Notes: generated from the sequence alone by a model not told the origin. DNA of 64,000 nt from Okapia johnstoni (GCA_024291935.2 CM044307.1:97655461-97719460); one strand, 5' to 3'. Shown: positions 45,823-58,032, counted from the first letter of the stretch. A program made the numbers and translations.

Positions 45823-46584
45823 GATGACACCATCCTTATGGCAGAAAGTGAAGAGGAACTAAAAAGCCTCTTGATGAAAGTGAAAGAGGAAGAGTGACAG
45901 AGTTGGCTTAAAGCTCAACATTCAGAAACCTAAGATCATGGCATCCGGTCCCATCACTTCATGGGAAATAGATGGGGAAACAGTGTCAGACTTTATTTTT
46001 TTGGGCTCCAAAATCACTGCAGATGGTGATTGCAGCCATGAAATTAAAAGACATTTACTCCTTGGAAGGAAAGTTATGACCAACCTAGAAAGCATGTTAA
46101 AAAGCAGAGACATTACTTTGCCAACAAAGGTCCGCCTAGTCAAGGCTATGGTTTTTCCAGTAGTCATGTACAGATGTGAGAGTTGGACTATAAAGAAAGC
46201 TGAGCACCGAAGAATTGATGCTTTTGAATTGTGGTGTTGGAGAAGACTCTTGAGAGTCCCTTGGACTGCAGGGAGATCCAACCAGTCCATCCTAAAGGAG
46301 ATCAGCCCTGGGTGTTCATTGGAAAGACTGATTTTGAAGCTGAAACTCCAATACTTTGGCCACCTCATGCGAAGAGTTGACTCATTGGAAAAGACCTGAT
46401 GCTGGGAAGGATTGGGGGGCAGGAGGAGAAGGGGACGACAGAGGATGAGATGGCTGGGTGGCATCACCGACTCGATGGACATGAGTTTGGGTAAACTCCG
46501 GGAGTTGGTGATGGACAGGGAGGCCTGGTGTGCTGCGATTCATGGAATCGCAAAGAGTTGGACATGACTGAGCGACTGATTGAT
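45823..46584 (+). mobile_element. BovB LINE, 5' truncated, sense to gene
   Basis: Starts just at the YADD region (gatgacaccatccttatggc) and runs to the tail actgagcgactgattgatt. 153 codons stay open (MASGPITSWEIDGETVSDF to the [11 protein letters not shown] region). It contains an extra A in gaggaagagtgacag that breaks the frame upstream. Confidence 0.92.
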
Positions 46585-46734
46585 TCCTGTGAAAGTATTT
46601 TTAAATACATAGATATTGATTCTGTGTATTTTAACAGAAGTCTTCGCTCTTCATAAACTTTTGCTTTGTGAGGTAGTTCATTGTTTGGTATTTTAGGAAT
46701 AATTTCAACAGTTGACAAATCCAGAGGTTGCTTG

Positions 46735-46860
46735 GTGTAATGGAATGGCCTATAGGCTTGAAATTCAGAGACCAGGCTTCAGGTTACCATTTAATAGGCT
46801 CTTAACTAGAAAATCAACTTCCTCATCAGTGAAAGTGAACGTTGAAATACATTACCATGT
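46735..46860 (+). mobile_element. MIR SINE
   Basis: ggttgcttggtgtaatggaa, gaccaggcttcaggttacca and acttcctcatcagtgaaa follow MIR order. Confidence 0.5.
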
Positions 46861-46989
46861 ATTACTTTTTACTTGACAAACATAGGGTTCACGTAGTTTA
46901 GATATTTTGAGTCTTAAGCTCATAACTGTTAATACCAGAGCTATGGTCTTTCGGCATTTTTCCTGTGGTTAGTTTTGCATTCACACCTG

Positions 46990-47205
46990 TTATGTGAAGA
47001 GCCGACACATTGGAAAAGACCCTGATGCTGGGAAAGATTGAAGGCAAAAGAACGGGGCGACAGAGGATAAGGTGGTTGAATGGCATCACCCACTCGGTGG
47101 ACATGAGTCTGAGCAAACTCTGGGAGATAGTGAAGGACAGGGAAGTTTGGCATGCTGCTGTTCATGGGGTTATAAAGAGTCGAACATGACTTAGGGACTA
47201 AACAA
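46990..47205 (+). mobile_element. BovB LINE, 3' end fragment
   Basis: Starts at ttatgtgaagagccgacaca and ends gactaaacaacag. About 215 bp, non-coding, more diverged than the copy at 45.8 kb. Confidence 0.9.
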
Positions 47206-47210
47206 CAGAC

Positions 47211-47345
47211 CTGGGATAATTCTGTGTGTGTTCTTGGGCAAGCTACTTCTCTGAGTTTTAGCTTCATGATTTTTAGTAATGGGATGAAGTAATAATTTCA
47301 ATAAGCTATAATAAGTATTAAGTGAGATAATGTATCCTTTTTTGT
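47211..47345 (+). mobile_element. MIR fragment
   Basis: tcttgggcaagctacttctc, then agtattaagtgagataatgt. Confidence 0.5.
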
Positions 47346-47452
47346 TGTTAAAGTAAGCAGTATCTTCATTCTTCCTTGGAAAGAAACTGAGCAAACCTTT
47401 GTTTGCTTTGGTGAGCAAATAAAATAATAGTACTTTTAACTTGCTTTTGGAG

Positions 47453-47670
47453 AGAACATAGACTTTAGGCTAGACAAACTTGGGTTCCAATTCTGGATTT
47501 GTAGTAATTGGCCAAGTGACCTGAGACAGGTTCTTAACCTTTTAAAGCCTCAATTTGTTTATCAGAAAATGGAAATGCTGCCTAGTTCACTTGGCTTTAA
47601 GGGATCAGGTGAAACTTTGTTGAGCTTTAAGAACTGGCACATTGTAGGTGCTCAGCTAATGTTTCTCCTT
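47453..47670 (+). mobile_element. MIR SINE
   Basis: Nearly full MIR: ttgggttccaattctggatt, ggccaagtgacctgagacag, cacattgtaggtgctcagct. Confidence 0.7.
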
Positions 47671-48119
47671 TCTCCAACCAGGAGGAGAGTGGTGTTATAC
47701 ATTTATTTTGATTTTGATAAATGGTTTAGAAACTTGTTTGGATTTTAATTTAATGGAATAGGATCTTGCAGGAACAAGTTTATTTTACTTTTTATGTTCA
47801 AATTTAGCACTGTGTCACAAAAATTGTTTCTCACTATTTGTAGAATAGATCATTTGTGAGATAAAGACATTATCTATTCCTTAAATCTGTTAGTATGCAG
47901 GCTGCTCACTGTTAAAACCTTTCTTAAGGGATTATGTAACTAGATGAACAATGAACCCTCCTTTTTAGAAGTATTTGCTGTGAGAGAACCTTACTTTTTA
48001 GTTAATTAAATAATCCATTCACTTAGTAGGTCATTTAATTATTAATTTATTTAATAATTATTTAATTATTAATTTAATTATTTGTTTATATTGAGACTTC
48101 AGCATATTCGTGATAAAGT
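47671..48119. other. AT-rich intronic DNA
   Basis: An AT-only low-complexity stretch at 48037-48083 (taatta and ttaattattt units). Otherwise nothing recognised. Confidence 0.5.
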
Positions 48120-48325
48120 CAATGTGAAACAGTATAGGATACTGGTTAAGAGCCAAGACTAGTGACAAATGGAAAATCTAGATTCTGCCTCTTACTATCA
48201 TCATGGTCAAATTACATTTTACACTTGTGAAATTAGGTTAATAGTACCTACCTCTTAGAGTCCTTGTGAGTATTAAGTAGAGTAACGTTTGTAAAGCAGT
48301 CATCACAGATCTAGGCACATAGACT
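48120..48325 (+). mobile_element. MIR SINE
   Basis: acagtataggatactggtta, then aatagtacctacctcttaga and tctaggcacatag. Confidence 0.7.
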
Positions 48326-48449
48326 GCCAACCAAATCTAAAGGGCCCTGATGTATAGTGAGTACTGATGATGTTGACTTTTGTTTTTTGATGAGATAGAC
48401 TTTTATTTTAATGGAAAAAATTAGAGGCTATTTGGAAAAAGATAAACTG

Positions 48450-48600
48450 ATTATCAGGGGATTAGGGTGTTAATCCCAGCTCTTCTACTTTAGGCTAGTG
48501 GACATTTAAACTATACTTTGTTTCTTTGCTTTTAAGATAAAGAGGCTAGACTAGATGCTGTCTTCAGGTTTCATCAAACTTTAATGTTCTGATGTATGTT
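48450..48600 (+). mobile_element. MIR-like fragment
   Basis: tcccagctcttctactttag and aagaggctagactagatgct recall a MIR-related core. Diverged. Confidence 0.4.
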
Positions 48601-48639
48601 GTGATTTTTCAAGATTGATAGGCTTGATCACCTCTCTGC

Positions 48640-48775
48640 TAGATGCATAGCACTGTGCTAGGTTTTATGAGTGAAAATGGAATCAATAGCTTCTGCTGTC
48701 CAGAAGTTAATGACCTAGTTGGGAAGATAGCTGAAACCAACTTAAGTGCTGAAAGGAGAAGTGTAGCCAGTTAGT
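48640..48775 (-). mobile_element. L2 3' end
   Basis: atagcactgtgctaggtttt, then gttaatgacctagttgggaa, in antisense L2 order. Confidence 0.5.
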
Positions 48776-49584
48776 AAGTTTGGATTCCCGTTATCTAGAA
48801 TGATTAGAGGTAAAACTTAAGCGGAGAGATAGATACCATATGCTGGTCTCTAGATCCAGCTGACTTGCTGTCTGTCACCAGCCTCCCATTTCACTTGCTA
48901 GTACATCCTCAGTAAGCCATCTCTGCTCTTTCATAAAATGAGGCCATGATACTCCCTTCAGTCAGAGTATTATTATAAGGGCTCTCTGTTTCAGCAAGAG
49001 CTGACTTAGAGCTTTGAACTGGATTGCCTAGATTATGTAGAACTTTCATCTCTTGATTGCTTCCATTTTTTTTTTCTCAATTTCAAAACTTCTATTACTG
49101 CCTTTTCTCTAGTGTGTCTGTTTTTTTAATGCTAACTTTTTTTTGCTTCACATTACATTTGTGTATATTCATGTCTCATTTTTTATTTGTTTAGAGTATT
49201 AAACTGAAGTACTGAAAATTGCTTTTCTTTTTTAGTAGGTTACTGGCACACTGTTTCTCTCCAGACAGGTCTTCTGTCAGTCTTTAGGATCTGATCCCTT
49301 TCTTTATTCAGCAAAAATCCAGCTATAGGCCATATACTTGTAATTTAGATTTAAAAATACTATACCTTAAGCATAGTAACCACTGAGTCAATATATATAA
49401 AATGAAAATGCAACTAATCGGTGACCTCATGGACTGTGGCAAAGCCAAAATTGAAACTTACTAATCTGTAGAACAAAAAAATTACATTTGATTGTGAGAA
49501 GTGCCATCTTACTGTTTTGATCACTGTTTTTATTTAATTTGTGAGACTTATCCCAAAATTTTTTATTAAGAGTGGACTTTTCAG
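48776..49584. other. Intronic DNA, nothing recognised
   Basis: AT-rich with a T-run at 49066-49074. No gene. Confidence 0.4.
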
Positions 49585-49830
49585 TAGGTAAATATAGGAG
49601 TGTATAGGTTGCAAGTGCTTCAGCTCAAATCCTAGTTTTCCACTTACTACCCATGTGACTCTGGGCAAGTTCCAGAGTACTGTGTTCCAGTTTCCCAAAC
49701 TAAAATGGGGATATAATAGCCCCTACATCATGAAGCTGTTGTGAAGATTAAATGAGAAAACATATATAAAGTTCTGTGTCTGGCACTTAGTAACACAATG
49801 CATGTTAGCTGTTCATGTTGTGATAAGTTA
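49585..49830 (+). mobile_element. MIR SINE
   Basis: ccatgtgactctgggcaagt, aactaaaatggggatataat, gaagattaaatgagaaaaca: a well-preserved MIR. Confidence 0.75.
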
Positions 49831-49999
49831 GTAATATCTCAGGCAAGAGTAGTATACATACATTATATATTGAGACAACTGACTAAGTAGCTAAGATAAT
49901 GAAAATTGGTTGTCTGGGGTTTGAAGAGAGGATGGGCAGACAGCATTTTATTAAAAATGTTTTTTTGCACTATTTAATTTTCTTAAGGGGAAATCCATT

Positions 50000-50415
50000 C
50001 TCTCGTAGCTCAGTTGGTAAAGAATCTGCCTGCAATCCAGGGGTCCTGAGTTTGATCCCTGGGTTGGGAAGATCCCCTGGAGAAGGAAATGGCTACCCAC
50101 TCCAGTATTCTTGCCTGGAGAATCCCATGGACAGAGGTGCCTGGAAGGCTACAGTCCATGGGCTTGCAAAGAGTTGGACATGACTTAGCAACTAAACCAA
50201 CACCAAGGGCTTCCCAGGTGGCTCAATGGTAAAGAATCCTCCTGCCAAGCAAGAGACATGAGCTTCAATCCCTGGGTTGGGAAGATCCCCTGTAAAAGGA
50301 AATGGCAGCCCACTCCAGTATTCTTGCTGGGAAATCCCATGGACCCTGGGGCATGGTGGGCTACAGTCCATGGGGTCACAAAGAGCCGGACATGACTTAG
50401 TGGCCAAACAACAAC
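50000..50415 (+). mobile_element. Two Bov-tA SINEs in tandem
   Basis: Copy 1 is at about 50003-50205, copy 2 at 50206-50415, both sense and complete. The flanks aattttcttaagg (49976-49988) and aattttcttaaagg (50416-50429) lie outside the pair. No duplication separates the two copies. Confidence 0.92.
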
Positions 50416-50429
50416 AATTTTCTTAAAGG

Positions 50430-52195
50430 TGTGTGCTTTGATCTAGGAGTGTTTATTGGAAAGCTAAGTATGGTCTTCATGCTTTGATAGGCCACAGAAT
50501 AAGTCATTATAAAATAACAAAAGATGAATTGGTGGCCTTTAGGTCCCTCTGGATAGATGAAGGTGCACGTGTGCATGTGCACCGGTGTGTGTGTATTTTG
50601 TTAAAATTTTTAAAAGCTTTGTGGACCTCCTTTCCTCTAGAGAGTATCTTTAAGGGTGTCTTAGGGTCGGTTAGTCAGTGAAGGTGTCTTGATGTAGTAT
50701 GCTTTTAACAGAACTCCCAACAGGCACGTAATCCTAAAAGATGTTATTTCAATATCAAGGTTATGTGAAATTCTCTTTCAAAGCATCATCTATTTCTAAT
50801 ATTGTTTTATGATTAGATTCTATTACAGATAGGTAATTTAAGAATAAAATATCAAATAGTTTAAACTGTGGAATTTAAAAAATTGATTCAAGGCAGCATT
50901 GTATTTACAAAATATGCAGGTAAAATTCTCACCCAGTGCAATAATTATACGTTTGTAGGATGATATCTTCTGTTAAATTCTCCTTAAAATAGAGCTGTAG
51001 GCAGCTAATTTGAAAGTAGAGTGAAACTTGAGCTTTCTATGAGATATTATGAAAAACTTAATTTCATGAATTATAGAGGGTTAACAAAATATTTTTTGTT
51101 TTTGTCTCAGCTGTTGAAGATTTGCCAAATGAATTACTTTGACTTTCTAGGGTTAATACATATTAAATATGATAGAATCTTTCTTTGATAAATCAGAAGA
51201 TTATAGTGTCTTAGGCTCATCTTTCTGATTATCGACAATTATTGTTGAGGAGATGAAAACAGTAGGGCTAAGTAAAGCTGAAGAGTTTTTTTGTATATAT
51301 GTCAGATAACTTATGTTTTTTTCTCAGTTTTATACTAGGAACAATCAACTGAGAAATAATAACTAATGATTGAGAAGTTACTGTACCCTAGTTCAGTTTT
51401 TAGAATAACTTTCTAATTATGAACATGTATTAATTTATGGAAGATTTAATGAAGGATGAACAAAATTGGTGACCAGAACTATTCTCATTCTCGTTAAAAT
51501 AAATGAATGGAGGAATGAATGATTGAATGAACAAACCGTTCTGTGACTGAAGAAGTTGCTTGTTGTGTTAGTTAGAATCCTTAGACTGCAAATGTCACCA
51601 GCCTTTTAAAAATCTACTTGGGCAAAAAAGGGAATTTACTCGTTCACATAGCCCACACTTGGGATGCCAGGGGTGCAGCTGGGCTCAAGGATAACTGGAA
51701 CCTGAGCCGAGAATGTCACCAAGACAGTCTCTCTCGGCTCACCTCTGCCTTTCAGCTTCATTTTCTTCTTATGCAGAGTAGCTTGTGTATTCTCTACAGT
51801 AGGGACATGGATCCCAGCATTAGATCTAAAATCTCAACTAACCATTAGAGAGGGACTGCATGTCTTTCCTCATTCTACACTGGAAAGTGGAATCAGGTTG
51901 TCCTGATTTAGTTTATGTGCCCACTCCTATGACCATGGGAGAGAGCCTAAACTTGGCCAAGATTTCTTGCTTGGAATCGGAGGAGGAACAGTTTCCTTAA
52001 AGAAGGAATGCTCCAGGGAAACTGTTTCTGTGCTCTGTACTCTTAATGTGAAGAACTGTTTATTTGCTTTGTTCCAGTCTGCTAGTTTTTTACGTACTTT
52101 GGGACTCTGTAATTACGTTGCACTCCTTGTTAACAGTAAATGTTCTGGTTGAGTTACTGAATAGCATTCTGCATGAATAATCCAGACTACGTTGA
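50430..52195. other. Intronic DNA, mostly unassigned
   Basis: 51560-52030 has blocks like an old MER-type repeat (gggatgccaggggtgcagct, cctatgaccatgggagagag), not named. The rest is AT-rich and repeat-free to my eye. Confidence 0.35.
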
Positions 52196-52425
52196 GACAC
52201 TTTCTCTGTAAAGGCCAGATAGAAAGTATTTTCAGGTTTGTGGAGACTACACGTAGTCTCTGTAGCAGCGACTCATCTCAGTGGTGCCTGTATGGAAGCA
52301 GTTGTAGGCAATATGGGAATGAATGAGTGTGCTGTGTTTCAATAAAACTTTATATATAAAATTAGGTGCGGGGCCAGATTTGAATTATAGGCTCTATTTG
52401 CCAGCCCCAATCTAGATAATCTGTA
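52196..52425 (-). mobile_element. hAT-Charlie-type MITE
   Basis: ttctctgtaaaggccagata, gcaatatgggaatgaatgag, caataaaactttatatataa and gccagccccaatctag match a common non-autonomous hAT family. No transposase. Confidence 0.55.
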
Positions 52426-52542
52426 AGAACTCCAAGAAATTTATGTTAAAATATATATTTCAGTGCATTAAATCCCATTCACTGCTGGTATGCAATAACT
52501 TCATCTCCCATCAGCTTGGGAGATGGTTTGGGTAAAATAAGA

Positions 52543-52571
52543 ATGTGTGTGTCTGTGTGTGTGTGTGTATT
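52543..52571. repeat. (TG)n microsatellite
   Basis: Interrupted TG repeat with one C. Confidence 0.9.
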
Positions 52572-52879
52572 TGAACCTTATGGAGGACTTTTTTAGAATA
52601 CACATGCTTCCATATACACATTTCAAAGTTTCTAATTTAGTATTTGGGTTTGTGGTATGTATGTTCTGAAAAACTTTCAGAGGTGATACTATAAACAGTC
52701 CCATACTTTATCCTCCCCTCTCTGATACACACTTGGTATGTGGGGAAAGTTTTATTACTTGTTTTTCTTTTTTTGCACAAGAAGGAAGAAGGATGCTAAT
52801 TTGAGATTTAAGGTATAAGGCATTGTATTGTGTGCTTTTCATACTATTTCCTCAGTCTTCTGATAATCACAAATGTAAT
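52572..52879. other. Intronic DNA, nothing recognised
   Basis: No gene or named repeat. Confidence 0.4.
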
Positions 52880-53090
52880 TGCTAGCAGTTATCATTATAA
52901 CTATGAGCTAGCCACTGTCCTAAGCAGTTTTGCATATATGTTCATTCATTTAATTCCCACACCTTTTTAAATACATCTTTTACAAAGGAGAGGACTGAGA
53001 CATAGAGAGGGTAACTTGGTGGTAAGTAGCAGAACTGAATTTGAATTCAGGTTCAAGCTGCTTAAATCCAGTTGCCCCTTTAGTATTGTG
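52880..53090 (-). mobile_element. MIR SINE
   Basis: Antisense: aggagaggactgagacatag, gcagaactgaatttgaattc, then cttaaatccagttgcccctt. Confidence 0.65.
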
Positions 53091-53174
53091 CAGCAGCGTG
53101 TGATAGTGATGATACAGACTTGATTGAATAACTGGCTGTGATGGCAAATGTCCTTGATATTATAAAAAATATTT

Positions 53175-53545
53175 TTAATAGATTAATTTTTAGAATAGTT
53201 TGAGATTCGCAGAAACATTGAGCAGAAAGTACAGAGAATTCCCATATACCAGGCGTCAACAACTTGCACTTGAGCTGGCATGTTTGTTACAGTCAGTGAA
53301 CCTGCATTGACCCTTTATTATCATCCAAAATCTGTACTTTACTTCGGGTTCTCCTTTGGGTTTTAATATGGGTTTTGACAAATGAATAATGACATGTATC
53401 TACTATTACAGTATAATACAGAATAGTTCCATTACCCTAAAAATGCTCTGTGTTCTACCTGCTCATCCCTCCCTCTCTGCTAACTCTGGCAACCTCTGAT
53501 CTTTTTGCTGTTTCCATAGTTATCTCTTTATCATAATGTCATGTA
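53175..53545 (-). mobile_element. L1 3' region, antisense
   Basis: Same L1 region as at 32.57 kb: gagattcgcagaaacattga, cagagaattcccatatacca, cattaccctaaaaatgctct, ctgatctttttgctgtttcc. Confidence 0.7.
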
Positions 53546-53638
53546 CAGTTGATCCTTGAACACATGGTATCCAATTACACATGGATTTTTTTTCAGTATG
53601 AAATACTACAGTACCATGTGCATCTTGTTTGTGCATCA
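53546..53638. mobile_element. Tigger/MER2-type terminal fragment
   Basis: cagttgatccttgaacacat next to a TA at 53544-53545 fits a Tigger terminal inverted repeat in its TA target. The right part is lost at the BovB insertion. Confidence 0.5.
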
Positions 53639-53640
53639 CA

Positions 53641-54466
53641 ACTTGGAATCAGGATTGCTGGGAGAAATATCAACCTCAGATATACAGATAATGCTACCCT
53701 AATGGGAAAAAATACAAAGAGGGATTAAAGAGCTTCTTGATGAAGGTGAAAGAGGAGAGTGAAAAAGCTGGCTTAAAATTCAGCACTCAGAGACTTAAGA
53801 TCATGGCATCTGGTGCTATCACTTCATGGCAGATAGATGGGGAAACAATGGAAACAGTGATAGATATTATTTTCTTGGTCTCCAAAATCACTGTGAATGG
53901 TGACCACATCTATGATGTTAAAAGACGCTTGCTCCTTGGGAGAAAAACTATGACAAAACTAGACAGTGTATTAAAAAGCAGAGACATTACTTTACCGACA
54001 AAGGTCCGCCTAGTCAAGGCTATGGTTTTTCCAGTAGTCATGTACGGATATGAGAGTTGGACTATAAAGAAAGCTGAGCACCGAAGAATTGATGCTTTTG
54101 AACTGTGGTGTTGGAGAAGACTCTTGAGAGTCCCTTGGACAGCAAGGAGATCAAACCAGTCAATCCTAAAGGAAATCAACTCTGAATATTCATTGGAAGG
54201 ACTGATGCTGAAGCTGAAGCTCCAATACTTTGGCCCCCTGATCGAATAGCCAACCCATTGGAAAAGACCCTGATACTAGGAAAGATTGAGGGCAGGAGGA
54301 GAAGGGGTAACAGAGAATTGAGATGGTTGGATGGCATCATCAACTCAGTGGACATGAGTTGGAGCGAAGTCTGGGAGATGGTGAAGCACAGGGCAGCCTG
54401 GTATGTTGCAGTCCATTGGGTGACAGAGTCAGACATGATTGAACGACTGAACAACGAACAACAGTG
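53641..54466 (+). mobile_element. BovB LINE, 5' truncated, sense to gene
   Basis: Starts just before the YADD region, which reads YTDN in the decayed frame, and ends with a short tail. 170 codons are open at 53737-54249 (MMKVKEESEKAGLKF to LKLKLQYFGPL). Possible target-site duplication around gtgcatctt on both sides. Confidence 0.92.
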
Positions 54467-54670
54467 TGCATCTTACAGTCAACAGCATCTTTGATTCTGA
54501 GGAATCCTACCTCTAAGTCAAGTTTAGAATAGCAGTTGGCACAGAGTTAGCTGTTATTTGTTTTACAGTCTTCCCTTTCTTTCTGCTGTTCAAGATTATG
54601 AGAGAGAGAATTGTTCACCGTTGTTGAATCTGTTTCTACCTTGGAGATTTTATCTCCCTTCACTGTAATT
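54467..54670. other. Intronic DNA, nothing recognised
   Basis: Unique-looking. Confidence 0.4.
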
Positions 54671-54904
54671 TTGTGAGTGAAAGTAAACTGAAGTTGCTAA
54701 GTCGTGTCCAACTCTTTACGACCCCATAGACTGTAGCCCACCAGGCACCTCGGTCCATGGGATTTTCCAGACATGAATACTGGAGTGGGTTGCCATTTCC
54801 TTCTCCAGGGGATCTTCCCAACCCAGGGATTGAACCCAGCTCTCCCACATTGTAGGCAGACGCTTTACCGTCTGAGCTATCAGAGAAGCCCCGTATCAGG
54901 GAAG
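54671..54904 (-). mobile_element. Bov-tA SINE
   Basis: Antisense copy with an exact 10-bp target-site duplication cactgtaatt (54661-54670, 54905-54914). It has an extra 3' part (gtgagtgaaagtaaactgaa). Confidence 0.95.
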
Positions 54905-55071
54905 CACTGTAATTATAAATATGCATTAATCTTCATTCATAATTCTTTAATTTTTATAATCATGAATAAAATGTAGAAATTATTTTCTAAGGAAGTTTTG
55001 CTTTCGATTTAACACTTGATATAATACTTGTTTTTTCCTTACTTGTCTCCTTTTTCCAGAGGATAATTGAA

Positions 55072-55282
55072 TGTTGTTGTTTAGTTGCTAAGTGGAGTCT
55101 AACTCTGCAACCCCATGGACTGTAGCCCATCTGGCTCCTTTGATATAGGATTTCCCAGGCAAGAATACTGAAGTGGGTTGCCATTTCCTCCTCCAGGGGA
55201 TCTTCCTGACTCTGTACCCATGACTGTTACATCTCCTGCATCGGCAGATGGATTCTTTACCACTGCGCTACCTAGAAAACCC
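55072..55282 (-). mobile_element. Bov-tA SINE
   Basis: Antisense copy from ttgttgtttagttgctaagt to ctacctagaaaacccta. Diverged head. Confidence 0.9.
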
Positions 55283-55399
55283 TATTGGTATCATACAGTG
55301 TTATAAAATTTGCGCTTTTTCTGAATACACTTTTGCCATAGTTTCATCTTAGCATATAACGATCTTTCCCATTCTTTATAATGTCTAGATCTCCCTTAT

Positions 55400-55606
55400 C
55401 CAGTCTGGTAGGCACCAATGGCTTGTGGCTATTTAAACTGACTGAAATGAGTAAAATAAAAATTTGAGCTTTTCAGTTATATTAGTCACATTTTCAGTGT
55501 TTTATTAACCACGTGTGGCTAGTGACTACTATTATAGATAACACAGAAATATAGAATATATCAGTAATTGCAGAAAGTTCTATGGGACAACACTGCTCTA
55601 AATAGT
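55400..55606. mobile_element. hAT-type MITE
   Basis: Blocks ggcttgtggctatttaaact, accacgtgtggctagtgact, agaaagttctatgggacaac match a common palindromic hAT MITE. Both ends are recognisable but diverged. Confidence 0.5.
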
Positions 55607-55840
55607 TTTTGTTTTTGTTTTTGTTTTAATTTACATCTTTTAAAGCTTTTTTTTTTTACCACATAGCTATTTTTATTGAGGCATATTGTATTTATAAATT
55701 ACACATTTTAAATGTTTTAAGTTAATGATTTTCTTTGAATTAAAAACTTGTTATATGGACATAATTATATATTCACATGTCGTTGCAAGAAAAAATGCAG
55801 AGAGATCCAGTGTACCCTTTTATCTGGGTTTTTCAAATGG

Positions 55841-56041
55841 TGAAAGTGAAAGTGAAGTCGCTCAGTCGTGTCCGACTCTTTGCGACCCCATGGACTGTAG
55901 CCTGCCAGGCTCCTCCGTCCATGGGATTCTCCAGACAAGAATACTGGAGTGGGTTGCCATTTCCTTCTCCAGGGGATCTTCCCAACCCAGGGATCGAACC
56001 GGGTCTCCCGCATTGGAGGCAGATGCTTTAACCTCTGAGCC
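55841..56041 (-). mobile_element. Bov-tA SINE inside L1
   Basis: Well-preserved antisense copy. Short flanking aatggt at 55835-55840 and 56042-56047. Confidence 0.93.
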
Positions 56042-56330
56042 AATGGTAACACCTTGCAAAATTATAATACCACATCCAAGAGATTGATATTGAATCAGTG
56101 AAGTTACAGGATATTTTTATCACCACAAAGATCTTTCATATTGCCTTTGTATACACGTACCAATCTATTCTCCCATTACTATAATTTTGTAATTTTAAGA
56201 ATGTTTTTTAAATGAAATCATGTGTGTATCCCTGTGAGACTGGCTTTTTTGATTTAGCATAACAGTTTGGAGATTCGTCCAGGTTTTAGCATATATCAGT
56301 AGTTCATTCCTTCTTATTACTGGGTAGTAT

Positions 56331-57140
56331 GGGAGAAATATCAATAACCTCAGATATGCAGATGACACCACCCTTATGGCAGAAAGTGAAGAAGAACTAA
56401 AGAGCCTCTTGATGAAGGTGAAAGAGGAGAGTGAAAAAGTTGGCTTAAAGCTCAACGTTCAGAAAACTAAGATCATGGCATCTGGTCCCATCACTTCATG
56501 GGAAATAGATGGGCAAACAGTGGAAACAGTGTCAGACTTTGTTTTTTTGGGCTCCAGAATCACTGCAGATGGTGATTGCAGCCATGAAATTAAAAGACGC
56601 TTACTCCTTGGAAGGAAGGTTATGGCCAACCTAGATAGCATATTTAAAAGCAGAGACATTACTTTGCCAACAAAAGTCCGTCTAGTCAAGGCTATGGTTT
56701 TTCCAGTGTTCATGTATGGATGTGAGGGTTGGACGGTGAAGAAAGCTGAGTGCTGAAGAATTGATGCTTTTAAACTGTGGTGTTGGAGAAGACTCGTGAG
56801 AGTCCCTTGGACTGCAAGGAGATCCAATCAATCCATCCTAAAAGAGATCATTCCTGGGTGTTCATTGGAAGGTCTGATATTGAAGCTGAAACTCCAGTAC
56901 TTTGGCCACCTCATGCGAAGGGTTGACTCATTGGAAAAGACCCTAATGCTGGGTAGGATTGGGGGCGGGAGGAGAAGGGGATGACAGAGGATGAGATGGT
57001 TGGATGGCATCACCGACTCGATGGACATGGGTTTGGGTAGACTCCGGGAGTTGGTGATGGACAGTGAGGCTTGGTGTGCTGCGATTCATGGGGTCGCAAA
57101 GAGTCGGACACGACTGAGCGACTGAACTGAACTGAACTGA
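56331..57140 (+). mobile_element. BovB LINE inside L1, sense to gene
   Basis: Starts gggagaaatatcaataacct and ends in three tandem actga units. 126 codons are open (MAESEEELKSLLMKVKEES on). It includes an intact YADDTT codon run upstream in the DNA. One of the better preserved copies, but 5' truncated. Confidence 0.94.
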
Positions 57141-57545
57141 TGTGGATGTACATCCACATTGTTTCCAGTTTGGGGTTATTATAAATAAAGCCGCTTTAAC
57201 TATTTGTGTTAAGGTCCTGTGTAAACATAAGTTTTTCATTCCTCTAGGATAAATGCCTAAGAGTACTGTTACTGGGCCATGTCATACTTGTAGTCTGTTT
57301 TTCTGGAATGGCTGTACGTTTTGCATTCCAATCAACTCAGTGGTGTATGAGTAATCTGATCTCTCTGCATCCTTTCCAGCATTTGATGTTGTCACTTTTT
57401 AATTTTAGCCCATTTTAATAGGTATGTGATGGTAAGTCATTCTGTTATTGATTTACATTTCCCTAACAGCTAATGATGCTGACTTTGTTTTCATGTGCTT
57501 ATTTGCCATCTATATCTTCCTGGGTTAAATGTTTCTTTGTGTCTG

Positions 57546-58032
57546 TGTTAGTTTGCTAGAGCCGCCATGACAAAAGATCACATATGAGATGTCTTAAATT
57601 ATGAGAATTTATTTTCTCACTTATTTAGTTGTGGAAGCAAGAAATCCAAGAACAAGGTTGGCAGGTGTGGTTTCTTCTGAGGTGTCACTTCGCTTAGCAG
57701 ATGGCAGCCCTCTTGCTGTGTCCTCAGCCTGTCTGCTTCTGTGTGTATGCGTATCTCTGGTGTCAGCGTGTCCAGATTTTCTCCCTGGAGTAGGAAATGA
57801 CGACCCATTCCAGTATCCTCCTTGGAGAATCTCATGGGCAGAGGAGCCTGGCGTGTCCATGGGATCATGGACAGAGGAGCCTACAGTCCATGGTGTCGCA
57901 AAGAGCCTGATACGACTGAGCAACTGACTAAGGACGCCAGTCACTGGATTAGGGCCCACTTTGATGACGTCATTTTAACTTGACCAGTTAGGGCTTCAGG
58001 TGGATTTGGGGGGGACACAGTTCAGCCCGTAT
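57546..58032 (+). mobile_element. MaLR LTR (MLT1 group) inside L1
   Basis: Left end tgttagtttgctagagccgc, right end ttggggggacacagttcag. Inner blocks gcccatcttgctgtgtcctc-like and ggattagggcccactttgat. Interrupted at 57781-57930 by a Bov-tA. Confidence 0.75.
57781..57930 (+). mobile_element. Bov-tA SINE inside MaLR LTR
   Basis: 5' truncated sense body with an internal partial repeat: atcatggacagaggagcc occurs after ctcatgggcagaggagcc. Confidence 0.85.

Noticed and set aside
57125..57155. Short palindrome tgtggatgtacatccaca as a regulatory operator
   Set aside because: It sits at the joint between the BovB tail and old L1 sequence and is most likely a chance feature of the L1 text.
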